From: Brienomyrus brachyistius
Lineage: Eukaryota > Chordata > Actinopteri > Osteoglossiformes > Mormyridae
NCBI RefSeq assembly: GCF_023856365.1
Contig: NC_064539.1
Location: forward strand, 31,284,482 to 31,348,481
Direction of reading: 5' to 3'
Length of the DNA: 64,000 nt
Shown here piece by piece: positions 12,787-24,850 of the stretch. The first letter of the stretch is position 1, and every line of letters starts with the position of its first letter. A program made the translations under genes and the position numbers. The notes under the pieces are model-generated. The model had not been told where the DNA came from. It ran no database searches and was given only the letters and a program-made list of their open reading frames with translations.

Positions 12787-14775
12787 TCAACGAGGGACAG
12801 GGAACAAGACAGACAGGCAAAACTGACACAGAGGCAGAAGCCAGGACAAGACATGACACAGGACAGGAAAGGCAGACAGACAGACAAGAAACGGGGACAC
12901 GGAGGGAACAGGCGGAACAAAAGGGCCAGGAGTGAACAGAGGGAACCCAGGGAGAGAAGGAGGAACACGAGGAGCAGAGACGGGAGGAACAAAGGAACGA
13001 GGAACAGAGAAAGGAGGAAAGACGGGAGGAGGAGCAAACAAAGGAGGGACCAGGGCAGGAGAGAAGGGAGAGAAGGAGGGGGAACGAAGGGGAGCCCGAG
13101 GGAGCCCCAGCGGGCGACGGGAGGCAGCTGGAGGGGCCGCAGGCGGCCGGGAGGCCGGAGCCGGAGGGGCCGAGGAGACAGGGCGAGGGACCCGCGGAGG
13201 GGCCAGGGAGGGAGCAGGAGGGAGCACCAGGGAAGGGGACGAGGGAGCTGGAAGGGGCCAGGGCGAAGGTAAGGCGAGGGGGGGAGCCGCCGCAGGCGGC
13301 GACGTCCTCCGACGAGCCGCAGGTAGGGGCCCCGCAGGCGACCGAGGAGCCGCCGTCGGGGAACCCCCAGGCGACCGACCAGGCACCGGAGAGGGACCCG
13401 CAGGCGACAGCCGACCCGGAGGGCCAGGACCCGCAGGCGCCAACCGAGCCCCAGCGCAGGCGAGGCAGGGCGAGCGGGACACAGACAGGCCGACCCTAGG
13501 TCGGGGTCGACGCTGCCGGGGCGAGGGACCAGGGGTCACAGGAGCGGGGCCAGGGACAGGAGCGGGGCCAGGGACAGGGTTAACAGGCAGAGGGAGCGCC
13601 TCTGGAGCTGCTGCAGGGCGGTCAGGAACAGGAACGCGGTCAGGGACAGGAACGCGGTCAGGGACAGGAACGCGGTCTGGCTGTGGGGGCGCCGGGACAG
13701 GAACACGGTCAGGCTGTGGGGCCGCCGGCCCGGGAGCTGCAGCAGGCGGCTGCAGAGGGGGCGCCGGCCCGGGAGCTGCAGCAGGCGGCTGCAGAGGGGG
13801 CGCCTCTGCAGGAACTGGAGCGCGGTCAGGAACTGCAGCGCTGACGGGAGCTGCAGGTGGCTGCAGTGGGGGCGCCTGCCCGGGAGCTGCAGGTGGCTGC
13901 AGTGGGGGCGCCTGCCCGGGAGCTGCAGGTGGCTGCAGTGGGGGCGCCGGCCCGGGAGCTGCAGGTGGCTGCAGTGGGGGCGCCGGCCCGGGAGCTGCAG
14001 GTGGCTGCAGTGGGGGCGCCGGCCCGGGAGCTGCAGGCGGCTGCGGCGGCGGCTGTGCAGGCAGCGAAGGCGGCTGCGCAGGCAGCGGCGGCTGCACGGG
14101 AGCTGGGTCCGCCGGCAATGGCGGCTGCACGGGAGCGGGGTCCGCCGGCAATGGCGGCTGCACGGGAGCGGGGTCCGCCGGCAATGGCGGCTGTTCCAGC
14201 GCGGGGACCGACGCGCTCTGGAGCAGGAGCAGCTGGCGGAGGTCCTCCGCCAAGCCCTCGAGTACTTCCGGACCAGAGGCGGGCGTAAACGCGTCAAAGC
14301 CTCGCCTCAAACGCGCAACGAGAGCCTCAATCCTCCGGTCTCCTGGGGCTGTCGGCCGTTCCATTACCCTTATGAATAAACCCTGGAGGGTAAAAAACTG
14401 GTTCGCCAGGGCAGCCTTCCTCCCTGGGAGAGGCGTGGTGTACGCCTCCGGGGTGGCTGCCACTGGACATGGGGCAGGATCGTCCGGTTTAGGCATGATG
14501 GAGGTGGCCCTAGCCGGCATACGGGGCACACGCGAGAGGGCGTCTCTACCCTTCCGGATTCCCCCCCAATTGTCCAGGCGTTCCGGCCGATAATGGTACT
14601 GCTCTAGGGGTGGTAGGAGGACTGGTCTTCTCCGGGCGTAGTCCGCGAGAAGGAGGGGTGCCTCCTCCTCGTCCTCAGACGGGAGCCATAGCCTGGCTAG
14701 CGTGCAGGCTCCAAACTGGATCTCCGGCTCTTTCCGAAGCCTTCTTGCCCGCTTGCTTTTCTTGCGGTCTGTCAT
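12787..14775 (-). CDS. Orphan proline-rich protein of the LTR element, 662 aa
   Basis: I do not recognise this protein. Its ATG lies two bases inside the 5' LTR boundary and the frame fills nearly the whole interior. The N-terminus is basic (MTDRKKSKRARRLRKEPE), then an acidic SEDEEEAP patch, then a segment with helix-forming stretches at about residues 110-195, including LANQFFTLQGLFIRV and EALVARLRRGF. From about residue 200 on it is Pro/Ala-rich with internal tandem repeats: three of PPLPADPAPVQ, about six of QPPAAPGPAPPL, and several DRVPVP. The C-terminus is rich in Pro, Ser and Arg. No CCHC knuckle, protease or polymerase motif is visible. The non-repetitive N-terminal third is the best evidence that it is or was translated; a gag-like role would be inference only. 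GC content is far above that of the surrounding Tc1. Confidence 0.5.
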   Translation of the reverse strand: MTDRKKSKRARRLRKEPEIQFGACTLARLWLPSEDEEEAPLLLADYARRRPVLLPPLEQYHYRPERLDNWGGIRKGRDALSRVPRMPARATSIMPKPDDPAPCPVAATPEAYTTPLPGRKAALANQFFTLQGLFIRVMERPTAPGDRRIEALVARLRRGFDAFTPASGPEVLEGLAEDLRQLLLLQSASVPALEQPPLPADPAPVQPPLPADPAPVQPPLPADPAPVQPPLPAQPPSLPAQPPPQPPAAPGPAPPLQPPAAPGPAPPLQPPAAPGPAPPLQPPAAPGQAPPLQPPAAPGQAPPLQPPAAPVSAAVPDRAPVPAEAPPLQPPAAAPGPAPPLQPPAAAPGPAAPQPDRVPVPAPPQPDRVPVPDRVPVPDRVPVPDRPAAAPEALPLPVNPVPGPAPVPGPAPVTPGPSPRQRRPRPRVGLSVSRSPCLACAGARLAPAGPGPPGRLSPAGPSPVPGRSPGGSPTAAPRSPAGPLPAARRRTSPPAAAPPLALPSPWPLPAPSSPSLVLPPAPSLAPPRVPRPVSSAPPAPASRPPAAPPAASRRPLGLPRAPLRSPSFSPFSPALVPPLFAPPPVFPPFSVPRSFVPPVSAPRVPPSLPGFPLFTPGPFVPPVPSVSPFLVCLSAFPVLCHVLSWLLPLCQFCLSVLFPVPR

Positions 14776-14777
14776 TC

Positions 14778-15055
14778 TGTCACGGGAAGCGTTCGGCGAT
14801 AGCGGGCAGAGCGGGTAAGCAAGATGCAGGCAAGCGGAATACGGGGATTAACGAGGGTTTAATCAATACACCGGGAGCAGGAGACATGGAACGCCAACTA
14901 ACATCAATGACAGACAAAGCAAACTGGGGAGACCAGGACTTAAATACACAAGACTGATTGAAAGCAAAAGGAAACAGCTGGGTACAATTCGGGAAACACA
15001 CGCGGGTAAGTAGGGGGCGTGGCACACAGGAGGAGCGGACGAGCCGGGCGTGACA
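14778..15055 (-). repeat. 5' LTR (sense strand minus), 278 bp
   Basis: By eye it is identical in sequence and length to the copy at 12,407-12,684, offset by exactly 2,371 bases. On the minus strand it runs from TGTCACGCCCGG to TTCCCGTGACA and carries TATTTAAG followed by GATTAAAC, consistent with promoter and polyadenylation signals in U3 and R. Confidence 0.9.
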
Positions 15056-15527
15056 GCTACGAGGAAAACATTGGACTATTCTAAAGTGGCCTTCTATGAG
15101 CCCTGACCTCAATCCTATTGAGCATCTTTGGAAAGAGCTGAAACATGCCGTCTGGAAAAGGCACCCTTCAAACCTGAGACAACTGGAGCAGTTTGCTCAT
15201 GAGGAGTGGGCCAAAATACCTGCTGAGAAGTGCAGAAGTCTCATTGACAGTTACAGGAATCGTTTGATTGCAGTGATTGCCTCAAAAGGTTGTGCAACAA
15301 AATATTAAGTTAGGGGTACCATCATTTTTGTCCAGGCCTGTTTCATGAGTTTTTTTTTTTTATTAATTCTGTTGAAGCATGGTTAAAAATCAATGTCTGA
15401 CTTTTATTAGTTAAATTTCATAGAATTTTTATTTATTATTACTTTTGTCAGATTAAAGTTATTTCTGTGACCATTGTGAGTTTTTCTTTCATTGACTGAA
15501 GGGTACCAACAATTTTGTCCACGTGTG

Positions 15528-16024
15528 TTTATGCATATGGTATATATTAAAACAAAATCACATTGCAATATTTCAAAAATTTGCCCTAGTATATAATACA
15601 AAATACTTTATTTCTTGTCATGTCATTCTAATCTAATGCCCATATGAGCAAGACCAAGGTCAAGTCCTCAGAGTTTTTTTTTTGTTTTCGCTCCAATAAC
15701 TCCACTAACCACAGTCCATTACGGGGCTCACCTAGGAAGAGCTAAACACTTATAATCTCAGCATTTTAAAAATCCTGGCTACCACCCCGCCTGATCTTCT
15801 TGTGGCTATTCTTCATCACAGATCAGAGTAAAAGCTTGCATTTCTTAATTTGTCCATCCATCCATTAATATTACTTTTACGTTCTTTATTTCGTTTATCA
15901 TTTTCTAACCAGTTGCATTGTGTTTCAAGATCATTAAGTGCAAGTTATTTGCATAACAAATTAACAAATAAAGCCTTTCAAGTCCTACACCATAGTATCA
16001 ACGTTCCAAAAAAGTGCCCCAGTG
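15528..16024. other. No gene recognised
   Basis: AT-rich flank of the Tc1 element; includes a short TCCATCCATCCA tract at about 15,852. Confidence 0.4.
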
Positions 16025-16636
16025 CCACTGAGAAGGACAGACACAGCACACTCCTGACAGAGAGGGAGAGACACAGCACACTCCTGACTGAGAGGGAGAG
16101 ACACAGCACACTCCTGACAGAGAGGGACAGACACAGCACACTCCTGACAGAGAGGGAGAGACACAGCACACTCCTGACAGAGAGGGAGAGACACAGCACA
16201 CTCCTGACAGAGATGGACAGACACTGCACACTCCTGACAGAGAGGGAGAGACACAGCACAGTCCTGACAGAGAGGGAGAGACACAGCACACTCCTGACAG
16301 AGAGGGACAGACACAGCACACTCCTGACAGAGAGGGACGGACACAGCACACTCCTGACTGAGAGGGAGAGACACAGCACACTCCTGACAGAGAGGGAGAG
16401 ACACAGCACACTCCTGACTGAGAGGGAGAGACACAGCACACTCCTGACAGAGAGGGACAGACACAGCACACTCCTGACAGAGAGGGAGAGACACAGTACA
16501 CTCCTGACAGAGAGGGACAGACACAGCACACTCCTGACAGAGAGGGAGAGACAGAGCACACTCCTGACAGAGAGGGATGGACACAGCACACTCCTGACAG
16601 AGAGGGACGGACACAGCACACTCCTGACTGAGAGGT
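16025..16636. repeat. 30-bp minisatellite, about 20 copies
   Basis: Unit CACAGCACACTCCTGACAGA plus GAGGGAGAGA; the main variants are GACAGA or GAGAGA, and CAGAG or CTGAG. It keeps all three minus frames and one plus frame open (HSTLLTERER type). Confidence 0.96.
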
Positions 16637-16742
16637 ATCAGGAGTGTGAGGATATCAGCATGTCATCAGCAGAGAGTGTATGGAGATCAGAGTGTCATCA
16701 GGAGTGTGAGGATATCAGCATGTCATCAGCAGAGAGTGGAGA
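16636..16742. repeat. 60-bp direct repeat, about 1.8 copies
   Basis: TATCAGGAGTGTGAGGATAT at 16,636 recurs, with one change, at 16,696 and is followed by the same ATCAGCATGTCATCAGCAGA. Confidence 0.85.
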
Positions 16743-16779
16743 TCAGCACTGTCTGCCTCCCACCCCCTACCCCCACCCT

Positions 16780-17035
16780 ACTTAGAGTTATTTTGCTACC
16801 TCTAGCTAATAAAAAACTGGACAATCACCTGCACAAAGGTCTCTGCCATGGGATTAAATGTGCATGCGGCTGACTCTCCTCTGAATTTGCTAATGGAATG
16901 TGTGAACTCAAACACTTTTACAGTCATTCCACCCTGTGAGTGCATGCTCTCCAGCTACTGCATGTGGAATGACTCTGTAAGAGTATCACTTAAATGAATA
17001 AATGTGTTGAGAAGAGACACTGACGTCATCATCCA
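16780..17035. other. No gene recognised
   Basis: Unassigned spacer. An intact TGACGTCA palindrome lies at 17,021-17,028, just before the 44-bp array. Confidence 0.4.
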
Positions 17036-17039
17036 TGTG

Positions 17040-17826
17040 GGATCTTAGCTGTCATTACTCTAAGGTGATGGCATCACATCAGGTGAAGAAGGGTGTCATT
17101 ACACTAAGGCAGTGATGTCACAGTCAGTGAAGAAGGGTGTCATTACACTAAGGCAGTGATGTCACAGTCAGTGAAGAAGGGTGTCATTACTCTAAGGCTG
17201 TTATGTCACAGTGGGTGAAGAAGGGCATCATTACTTTAAGGCTGTTATGTCACAGTGGGTGAAGAAGGCTGTCATTACTCTAAGGCAGTGATGTCACAGT
17301 CGGTGAAGAAGGGCATCATTACTTTAAGGCTGTTATGTCACAGTGGGTGAAGAAGGCTGTCATTACTATAAGGCAGTGATGTTACAGTCGGTGAAGAAGG
17401 GCATCATTACTCTAAGGCTGTTATGTCACAGTCGGTGAAGAACGCTGTCATTACTCTAAGGCAGTGATGTTACAGTCGTGAAGAAGGGTGTCATTACTCT
17501 AAGGCAGTGATGTTACAGTCGGTGAAGAAGGGCATCATTACTATAAGGCAGTGACATCACAGCAGGTGGAGAAGGCTGTCATTACTCTAAGGCTGTTATG
17601 TCACAGCAGGTGGAGAAGGCTGTCATTACTATAAGGCAGTGACATCACAGCAGGTGGAGAAGGCTGTCATTACTATAAGGCAGTGACATCACAGCAGGTG
17701 GAGAAGGCTGTCATTACTCTAAGGCAATGACGTCACAGCAGGTGGAGAAGGCTGTCATTACTATAAGGCTGCAATGTCACAGCAGGTGGAGAAGGCTGTC
17801 ATTACTATAAGGAAGGTGATGTCACA
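17040..17826. repeat. 44-bp minisatellite, about 18 copies
   Basis: Unit GGTGAAGAAGGGTGTCATTA plus CTCTAAGGCAGTGATGTCACAGTC. Many units carry TGATGTCA or TGACATCA, and one carries intact TGACGTCA (17,729-17,736). The array ends in CCCTAACCCTAACACC. Confidence 0.93.
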
Positions 17827-18955
17827 CCCTAACCCTAACACCTAAACTCACCATACTCTTTCTGAAATTATCGCTTGAAGATCCCGTTGATCAGTTTAAA
17901 TCCAGTTAATGGCTGGAAAACAGATGGATGTGATGGAGAGATCTCTGCATGATAAGATGCGATTTGACAGATACAGATCGAACTCTCCATGAATCCATAA
18001 TTCAGAAGGTACAGCTTCATGTGTTCAGAATGTGAATGATGTCACCACCCTCACACCATGGAGAAAAGTGCTGACCGTGACTCGAGAAGGAAGATGAACG
18101 GCCCAAGTTCCGGATCCCCCAATGCGCAAGATTGCTGTAGTGAGAGAACACCGAACCCCTGTCAACCAGGTTCAAGGCGAGCGACACCTCAGGATGGAGA
18201 ATGTGGTGAAAAGTAAACTGCAGCACATGTGAAAAGCGGAAAGGCCTGTCAGAGAGTGATAACCTATCAGGCAAATGGGAGATGTTTCACTAACGGAGCT
18301 GAAAGCAAGCGCAGGGCACGGCACGTTAAAAGGCCTGCCGGCCCGCATGTAATTACCCAGGCTCCAGCACGAGGTCACCACCAAGCTCAGCATATAGGCA
18401 TGTAAATATTTGTTTTCAGCCTAATGTAGTAATAACGCAGGGAGCATCACAGGAAAATGTTAACAAGCCTAGGACTGGACAGCCTTCACAAAAGTGATGG
18501 TGAGTTATGCAAAGGTGCCTGAGCCAGCGAGGAAACAGCTGAGCACAGCTGGAGTGGAGAGAAGACAGCGAGCAGGAGAGGGCTGACCCGGGTCCGGTGA
18601 AGCACAGGTCACGTCATAACAGCCCAGAGAACCAAAAGCACAGCACTTAGTGTATATTCACTCATTTTAGCTGAACTGTTTCCATCTTCTGAGAATAAAC
18701 CCTGCAGTATGAGTATGTGTGGACTGTGTACAGACCGTCAGTCCATATGGCTGGCAGGGAAGCTGGCAGGCTGCAGCCATGTGTAAGTGTTGGTCTGTAA
18801 CTGTTAATCGGGACGTTCATGGAGAATATTAATGGCACAGCATGACTTTATTACAGCATTTCCATCATTTGCCCCCTATATGTATCTCCTGGACACACAC
18901 ATTACTGACTGAAGTGCAGCAGCTTGATGGACACTACATTTAACAGTATGGCACC
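17827..18955. other. No gene recognised
   Basis: Unassigned DNA of mixed composition; minus-strand frames of 73-85 codons near 18,017-18,393 have no recognisable features. Confidence 0.4.
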
Positions 18956-19050
18956 ATGAGGGCGGGGCCATATGATTGGGGCGGGGCCATAGCATTGGGG
19001 TGGGGCCATAGCATTGGGGCGGGGCCATAGAATTGGGGCAGGGCTATAGT
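18956..19050. repeat. 20-bp GC-rich repeat, about 5 copies
   Basis: GGGCGGGGCCATAGCATTGG repeated with small changes. GGGCGGGGC resembles an Sp1 box in each unit, but no gene start is nearby. Confidence 0.85.
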
Positions 19051-19479
19051 GGGATGAGCAGGAGAGTAGACTGAGCATGCCGAAGCTCCCAGCTGGGGAG
19101 GCATGAGGCTGGGGTCAGGAGCACCGGGGGGCTTTCTCTGTTACAGCTTCATCAGAGCATTCAGATGCTAAAGGGGCCCAAAAACATCCTTCATCTTGAT
19201 TATCCCGCCTTTAATTACATGTGGGAATAGACACACACATTAAATACATACTTGTAGCGGGTTCTTAGTTTCTCAGAATTCCAAGGGCTGATGTGCTTTT
19301 ATTTTGAAGTTATGTTTTCCTTCTGGTTTTCATTCTCTTTCACGAGAACAAGCTGTCTCCTTCTTTTCTCCCCTCGCCACATACTAAACACAGGTGTAAG
19401 GCACCAGGGGGGCTTACAATTTATCTGCATACAGGAGCTGTGATGCGTGTCAGAGCCTCCATCGTAGGAGACTTGCGTG

Positions 19480-20455
19480 ATGTGTGTTTACGTATTTGTG
19501 CGTTTGCATGCTGTGTGTTTGCGTGTATGTGCATTTGCATGCTGTGTGTTTGCGTGTATGTGCATTTGCATGCTGTGTGTTTGCGTGTCTGTGCCTTTGC
19601 GTGTCTGTGCGTTTGCATGCTGTGTGTTTGTGTGTCTGTGTGTTTGCGTGTATGTGCGTTTGCATGTCTGTGCCTTTGCGTGTCTGTGCGTTTGCATGCT
19701 GTGTGTTTGCGTGTATGTGCGTTTGCGTGTATGTGCGTTCGCGTGTCTGTGCGTTCGCGTGTCTGTGCGCTTGCGTGTCTGTGCGTTTGCGTGTCTGTGC
19801 GTTTGCGTGTCTGTGCGTTTGCATGCTGTGCGTTTTCATGCTGTGCGTTTGCGTGTCTGTGCGTTTGCATGCTGTGCGTTTGCATGCTGTGTGTTTGCGT
19901 GTCTGTGCGTTTGCATGCTGTGTGTTTGCGTGTATGTGCGTTTGCGTGTATGTGCGTTCGCGTGTCTGTGCGTTCGCGTGTCTGTGCGCTTGCGTGTCTG
20001 TGCGTTTGCGTGTCTGTGCGTTTGCGTGTCTGTGCGTTTGCATGCTGTGCGTTTTCATGCTGTGCGTTTGCGTGTCTGTGCGTTTGCATGCTGTGCGTTT
20101 GCATGCTGTGTGTTTGCGTGTCTGTGCGTTTGCATGCTGTGTGTTTGCGTGTCTGTGTGCTTGCATGTCTGTGCGTTTGCATGCTGTGTGTTTGTGTGTC
20201 TGTGCGTTTGCATGTCTGTGCGTTTGCATGCTGTGCGTGTGCATGCTGTGCGTTTGCACGCTGTGCATTTGCGTGTCTGCGCGTTTGCGTGTCTGTGCGT
20301 TTGTGTGTCTGTGCGTTCGCGTGTCTGTGCGCTTGCGTGTCTGTGCGTTTGCAAGCTGTGCGTTTGCATGTCTGTACGTTTGCGTGCTGTGCGTTTGCAT
20401 GTCTGTTCATTTGCGTGCTGTGCGTTTGCGTGTCTGTGCGCTTGTGTGTGCGCGG
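19480..20455. repeat. 16-bp minisatellite, about 60 units
   Basis: Built from GTGCGTTTGCGTGTCT and a shorter GCATGCTGTGCGTTT form. A run beginning GTGTATGTGCGTTTGCGTGT at 19,711 recurs at 19,930, a duplicated block of 219 bp. Frames open on both strands are artefacts. Confidence 0.95.
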
Positions 20456-21029
20456 CAGAGCACACCTATCTACGAGCAGCTTTGGGAATACTGACCACTG
20501 CTTTATTTATCATGTGATGGGGACAGTCATGTCCCGCTGAGGTAAGACCCTGAGAAGTGGCTCTGTCACAGGGAAAGCCTCTTAAATATAGGTAATTTCT
20601 CCACTTTCTTCATTACTGTGTTCCTTGTTTAAGTCATAGCAGCAGTAGCTATGAATTTTTAACACACCAGCAAGCACAATAATTCAATTAAGCACAATTA
20701 AAAATGAAGAAATGAATAATGAAAAAACCACGTTCGACTCTCGGCGATTCACTCTCTACAGTTAAACGTCTGCTTTTCTTTAATTAGCTCTTGCAGCTCA
20801 TGGTTGCAGCTGAGACGCACCAAGCTGTACATTTGTAGCCTGAATTTAAAGCGACCGGACACTTCCTCTGCAGGACAGGCACACTGGGCCCTTTTCTCCC
20901 AAGAGGACAAACAGCAGCATTCATGTGGTTGGTGCACAGGGCGGTCCAGAGTCCTCCTCCAGCTTGGGCTGAGACTTAAAGCCACCAACAGCAGGTGTGG
21001 CTCTCTTCGGTATGATTAGGGATCTTACT

Positions 21030-21030
<1 letters not shown>
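20456..21030. other. No gene recognised
   Basis: AT-rich spacer between two tandem arrays; short frames only. Confidence 0.4.
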
Positions 21031-21087
<57 letters not shown>

Positions 21088-21107
21088 CGTGTGTGTGTGT
21101 GTATGTG

Positions 21108-21137
<30 letters not shown>
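21031..21137. repeat. (TG)n microsatellite
   Basis: About 107 bases of TG with rare GC and TATG interruptions. Confidence 0.97.
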
Positions 21138-21140
<3 letters not shown>

Positions 21141-24100
21141 ATAGCAATGGTGCAGAGGGCATAAACCCTAGAGCAGGCAAACTCTGGATTTTGAGCTCTT
21201 CTTAGGTCAAGGGCACCACACCTTCATGGGCATGAACAGGTTAATAAACTGCAACAACACGGTAAATAAACAGACGGATAGATAAATAGATGGACTGACA
21301 AACAAACAAATAAAGCAGGCTAACATCAACCAAAACCTGTGAAAAGCAGCAGAAAACATACAAAACATTTGGTACTAACAGCTCAAAACAGGCAAAATAC
21401 TAAAACATCAGTTCTGAGGTAGCGGCAGAGCTTTTGCTTACTTTCAGAGTAAAAATACTTGTACTTTGTTGAATGTGGGGCTCTTTCTGTCTCAGTCTAT
21501 TATTATATGTCTCGCCTTCACTTACACATACAAGGAAGGATGTTCAGCTGACAGAAACTTCTAGAGACAAACAATAATAATGCATTTCTTGGAGACAGAA
21601 ACAGCGGCTGTGTGATAAAAATAACCATGGAGTGGATCTGCTTGGGACAGACACACCTGCTTATTCTGTGTCTCTTACCTCTCTCAGGTTATAGTGGCGA
21701 AATGACCAAAGAGTTTTCAGCTGAAAAACCAGTACAGAAGATTGCAAAATGCGCAAAGAACGACTCGTGGTGCAGATCCCAGAAGCTTCCGGAAAGGTTG
21801 GTCTTCAAAGTCTCAAGCACAATGGCTTTCAGTGGTTTGTCTGTTTCCAAGTAACAGATGGAGAAATCTTATGCCAGCCATCACAGATACCCCCCCCCCT
21901 CCTACATTGTTGCCCCCAGTCAAATTGTCATAGTTCAGCTATGAGCGCAACATCAAACCAATGACTAATAAAAGCCATCTGCCAAGACTGGCAGCGGTGA
22001 ATTTCCCCTCACGGCCGCCACCTTGAGGTGTGTTCACAAGCCCGCAGGACATGAAATGGTCTGTTGCTATTGCTAATTGCTCAGCTGTTGCGTCATATGG
22101 ACCCTATGACGCGTGCACCGCTGACCAAAGTACCTTCTAACAATGACACATAACTACCAGTAACATAAACCTCTATCCCATCAGGAGATTGGGAGAGGAC
22201 CAGGGTTACAAACAGCAGCTGCTGAGATCTTTCTTCTAGATGTCTGAAGAATGCACTGACAGTAAAGCATGTCTGGCTGGCTGCGGCATAAAGATCAGTC
22301 ATATACCGTAATGAAAAACGCTCAGAACGCAACATCACAGTTGATCATCTCTGACTCTGCATGTGTGCTGGAATCAGAGGGCACCTAGGTTATAAGACCG
22401 CAAAAGGCCATGAACATGGCTGATGCACATTACTTGGCAAAGAGAGATGAACATCCCTAAACTCAATCAAAGAGAGAAAAGCTAAACCACAGTGACTCAC
22501 CTGAACGCATGTTATGGAGGCCCCCTGCTATGCAAGATCCTCCCATCAGACTCTATTGACCTTGACAGGTTAGTGATTCTCGTTAGATCAGCCTTGCTGA
22601 TGGGTCTGTATGCCGGTGGCAGTGACTCACACTCAGGAAACACAGGCATCAAACTCTCGGATCCCCTGTGTAGCTCAGCTGGCACCTTTATCTACAGTCC
22701 CATGGTCCTCATTGAGTGGAACCACCTAAGCATCGTAGATAAGGAGGAACTGCAGCATGAGCCGATGCTAACAGCAGAGCCGGACCTGAAGACTGGGTCC
22801 ACAGCCTCTCGCACACACGAGGGAAAAGGCTAGTGAACGGCACACAACGCCAGCCTGTACTATAGGCTGCTCTTGGCAGCTGATGTAAAGGCAGGGAGGT
22901 ACGTCAATGCTAAACAGGGGTGTGGGGGGTTATCAAATTAGCGGCCTGAACACCAGTGCAGCTCTGCTTTCTGCCTTCTGGGAGATACACAGCCCCGGCA
23001 TGTCCCATGGTGCTGAAACCCATGGTGGAAGTGCTGCAGGGTTTCAGGGTGACCCAGAAAGGCAGTGCTTAGGTGGTCGTCATGGAAGTAAATAAATTTG
23101 AGTGTTAGATCCCACCCAGCTGCTGCAGGACCTTCTGGGATGAAGCACTGAGATCACTAACTGGTTTTAATCCCCTTTACCTAATGCTGAAAAATCCCCA
23201 GATGCAGTCCTCTGGCTGTCCTCCTACGCCAGTTTCACCACAGTAGCATCTTCCCCTGCCTCTTTCGACCGTGTGCTTGTCCTCAAACGGTGGGAGAGGA
23301 GGTCACAGTAATCAGGGGAGCACATCTCCCCGTTGGTGATGCCAGGCCCTCGAGTCCTGCATCACGCAGCGGGTACATCAGGCTCCGCGGAACAGAATCT
23401 GCTGCCTCAAACATCAAACAACAAACCAGTGATTGTCAGAAAAAGGTCAGCAAACAGCTGATTATGGTCATTTTGCCTGGGAATTTAATGACTCACAGCT
23501 TCTTTCACAGCTCGGAAAATGCCCACAAGAACAAAAGGAAGCGTATGTGCAGGTTTTGGGGCTTTAAAGACCATCGAGCGTCAGACTGAAGCAGCACGCG
23601 ATTCCTGGAGTTAATGACAGCAATTTCACTCAAATATTTATAATGCTTTTGGACTCTCTCCTTGGATGCAGCAGATGATTTAAAATGTTTATTCATTTAT
23701 TTTTTTTATAAAACTGCATTGAACAGGACCTTGGGAAGCCTGATAACATCTTAAATAAGGTATCATATTTTTAAGCCTGGGGCTGGATAACTGAGATAAT
23801 GATGGTTAATTGTGATCCAGACCAGCGGGGACAGAATGGATTCCAAAAGAGCACCTTGAGTTTGAGTTTGAATGGCACAATCCAGCCACTGCATGTAGGC
23901 AGCCAACTGAAGAACACTGTTGGGGTAAATTTCCCCAGAGCACCCCCTACAGGCCAAATTAAACTTATGCATCTAGCCAACTGTGAGGAGATGTGTTGCT
24001 CCTCCAATCAGCTCCAGGTTTCTACTTGTGCCAGACAGAATAAGGGGGTACCTGGCAATCCGGTTTTCCTAAATAGCGTAAAGGTGACCTGATTGGCTGG

Positions 24101-24850
24101 TAGATGATGCATAACCCTCCAGTGGTCCAGTGCTGAGTATGATGCCACAGCACAGCACTGGCACTCATTTGCAGCAGCCATTTAATTTCATTTCAATGCA
24201 TGAGAATAGGCGGCAAAATCAATAAGGAGAGACCACAGGACGTGATTGATGGGAGCAAAGCCGGACGGGCCCTGGTGGGGAAGTCCATCTCACTGATGGC
24301 TCCAGGTGATGCTGAGATGATGTCATCCAGAGGGAGCAAATGACAAAGCATACAAAATATATGAAGTTACTTTAAAATAAAACCTTCACCCAATGGGGAT
24401 GATCTATTCAGGTCAAACACCTCTCTCAAGGCTAGTAGCCAGGCCTTCAGCCTGCCTGTCCAGCATGGTGCCATTTGTGCTGCTAAATGACTTGATTTAA
24501 CAGGAACAGCAAGCCTGTGTGGTAACCCAACAGTTCCGGGACTGTGTAATTATATCTGCAGTGGGCTTCACTGGTGCTTATCTGGTGCTTGATAACTGCT
24601 AAAGCTCTGCAAAGTGCTAACCAACCAGGCCTTCACTAATGCTAATCTTTCTCTGGTACAAAGCAGGTGCTTCATTAATGTTAATCTGGTGCTTTCATGG
24701 TAAAATAGCAGCTTCACTAATGTCAGTCTGTTTTTTTGCTAATGCTTCGCTGGTGAAAGTGGTTAATAGTTACTGTTGGCAAACTACAGCACAACGACGT
24801 TACGCGTCTTTTGTATCGAACCCAGACGTGATATAGCAGTGGGAGCTATT
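21138..24850. other. No gene recognised, 3.7 kb
   Basis: Unique-looking DNA without tandem arrays. Frames of 60-113 codons (for example 22,492-22,833 on +) lack ATG context, domains or splice-supported continuation that I can see. Repeated GCTTCACTAATG-like phrases at 24,630-24,760 are a very weak degenerate repeat. Confidence 0.4.

Noticed and set aside
18956..19050. Promoter with Sp1 boxes
   Set aside because: The GGGCGGGGC boxes are units of a 20-bp tandem repeat and no first exon follows.
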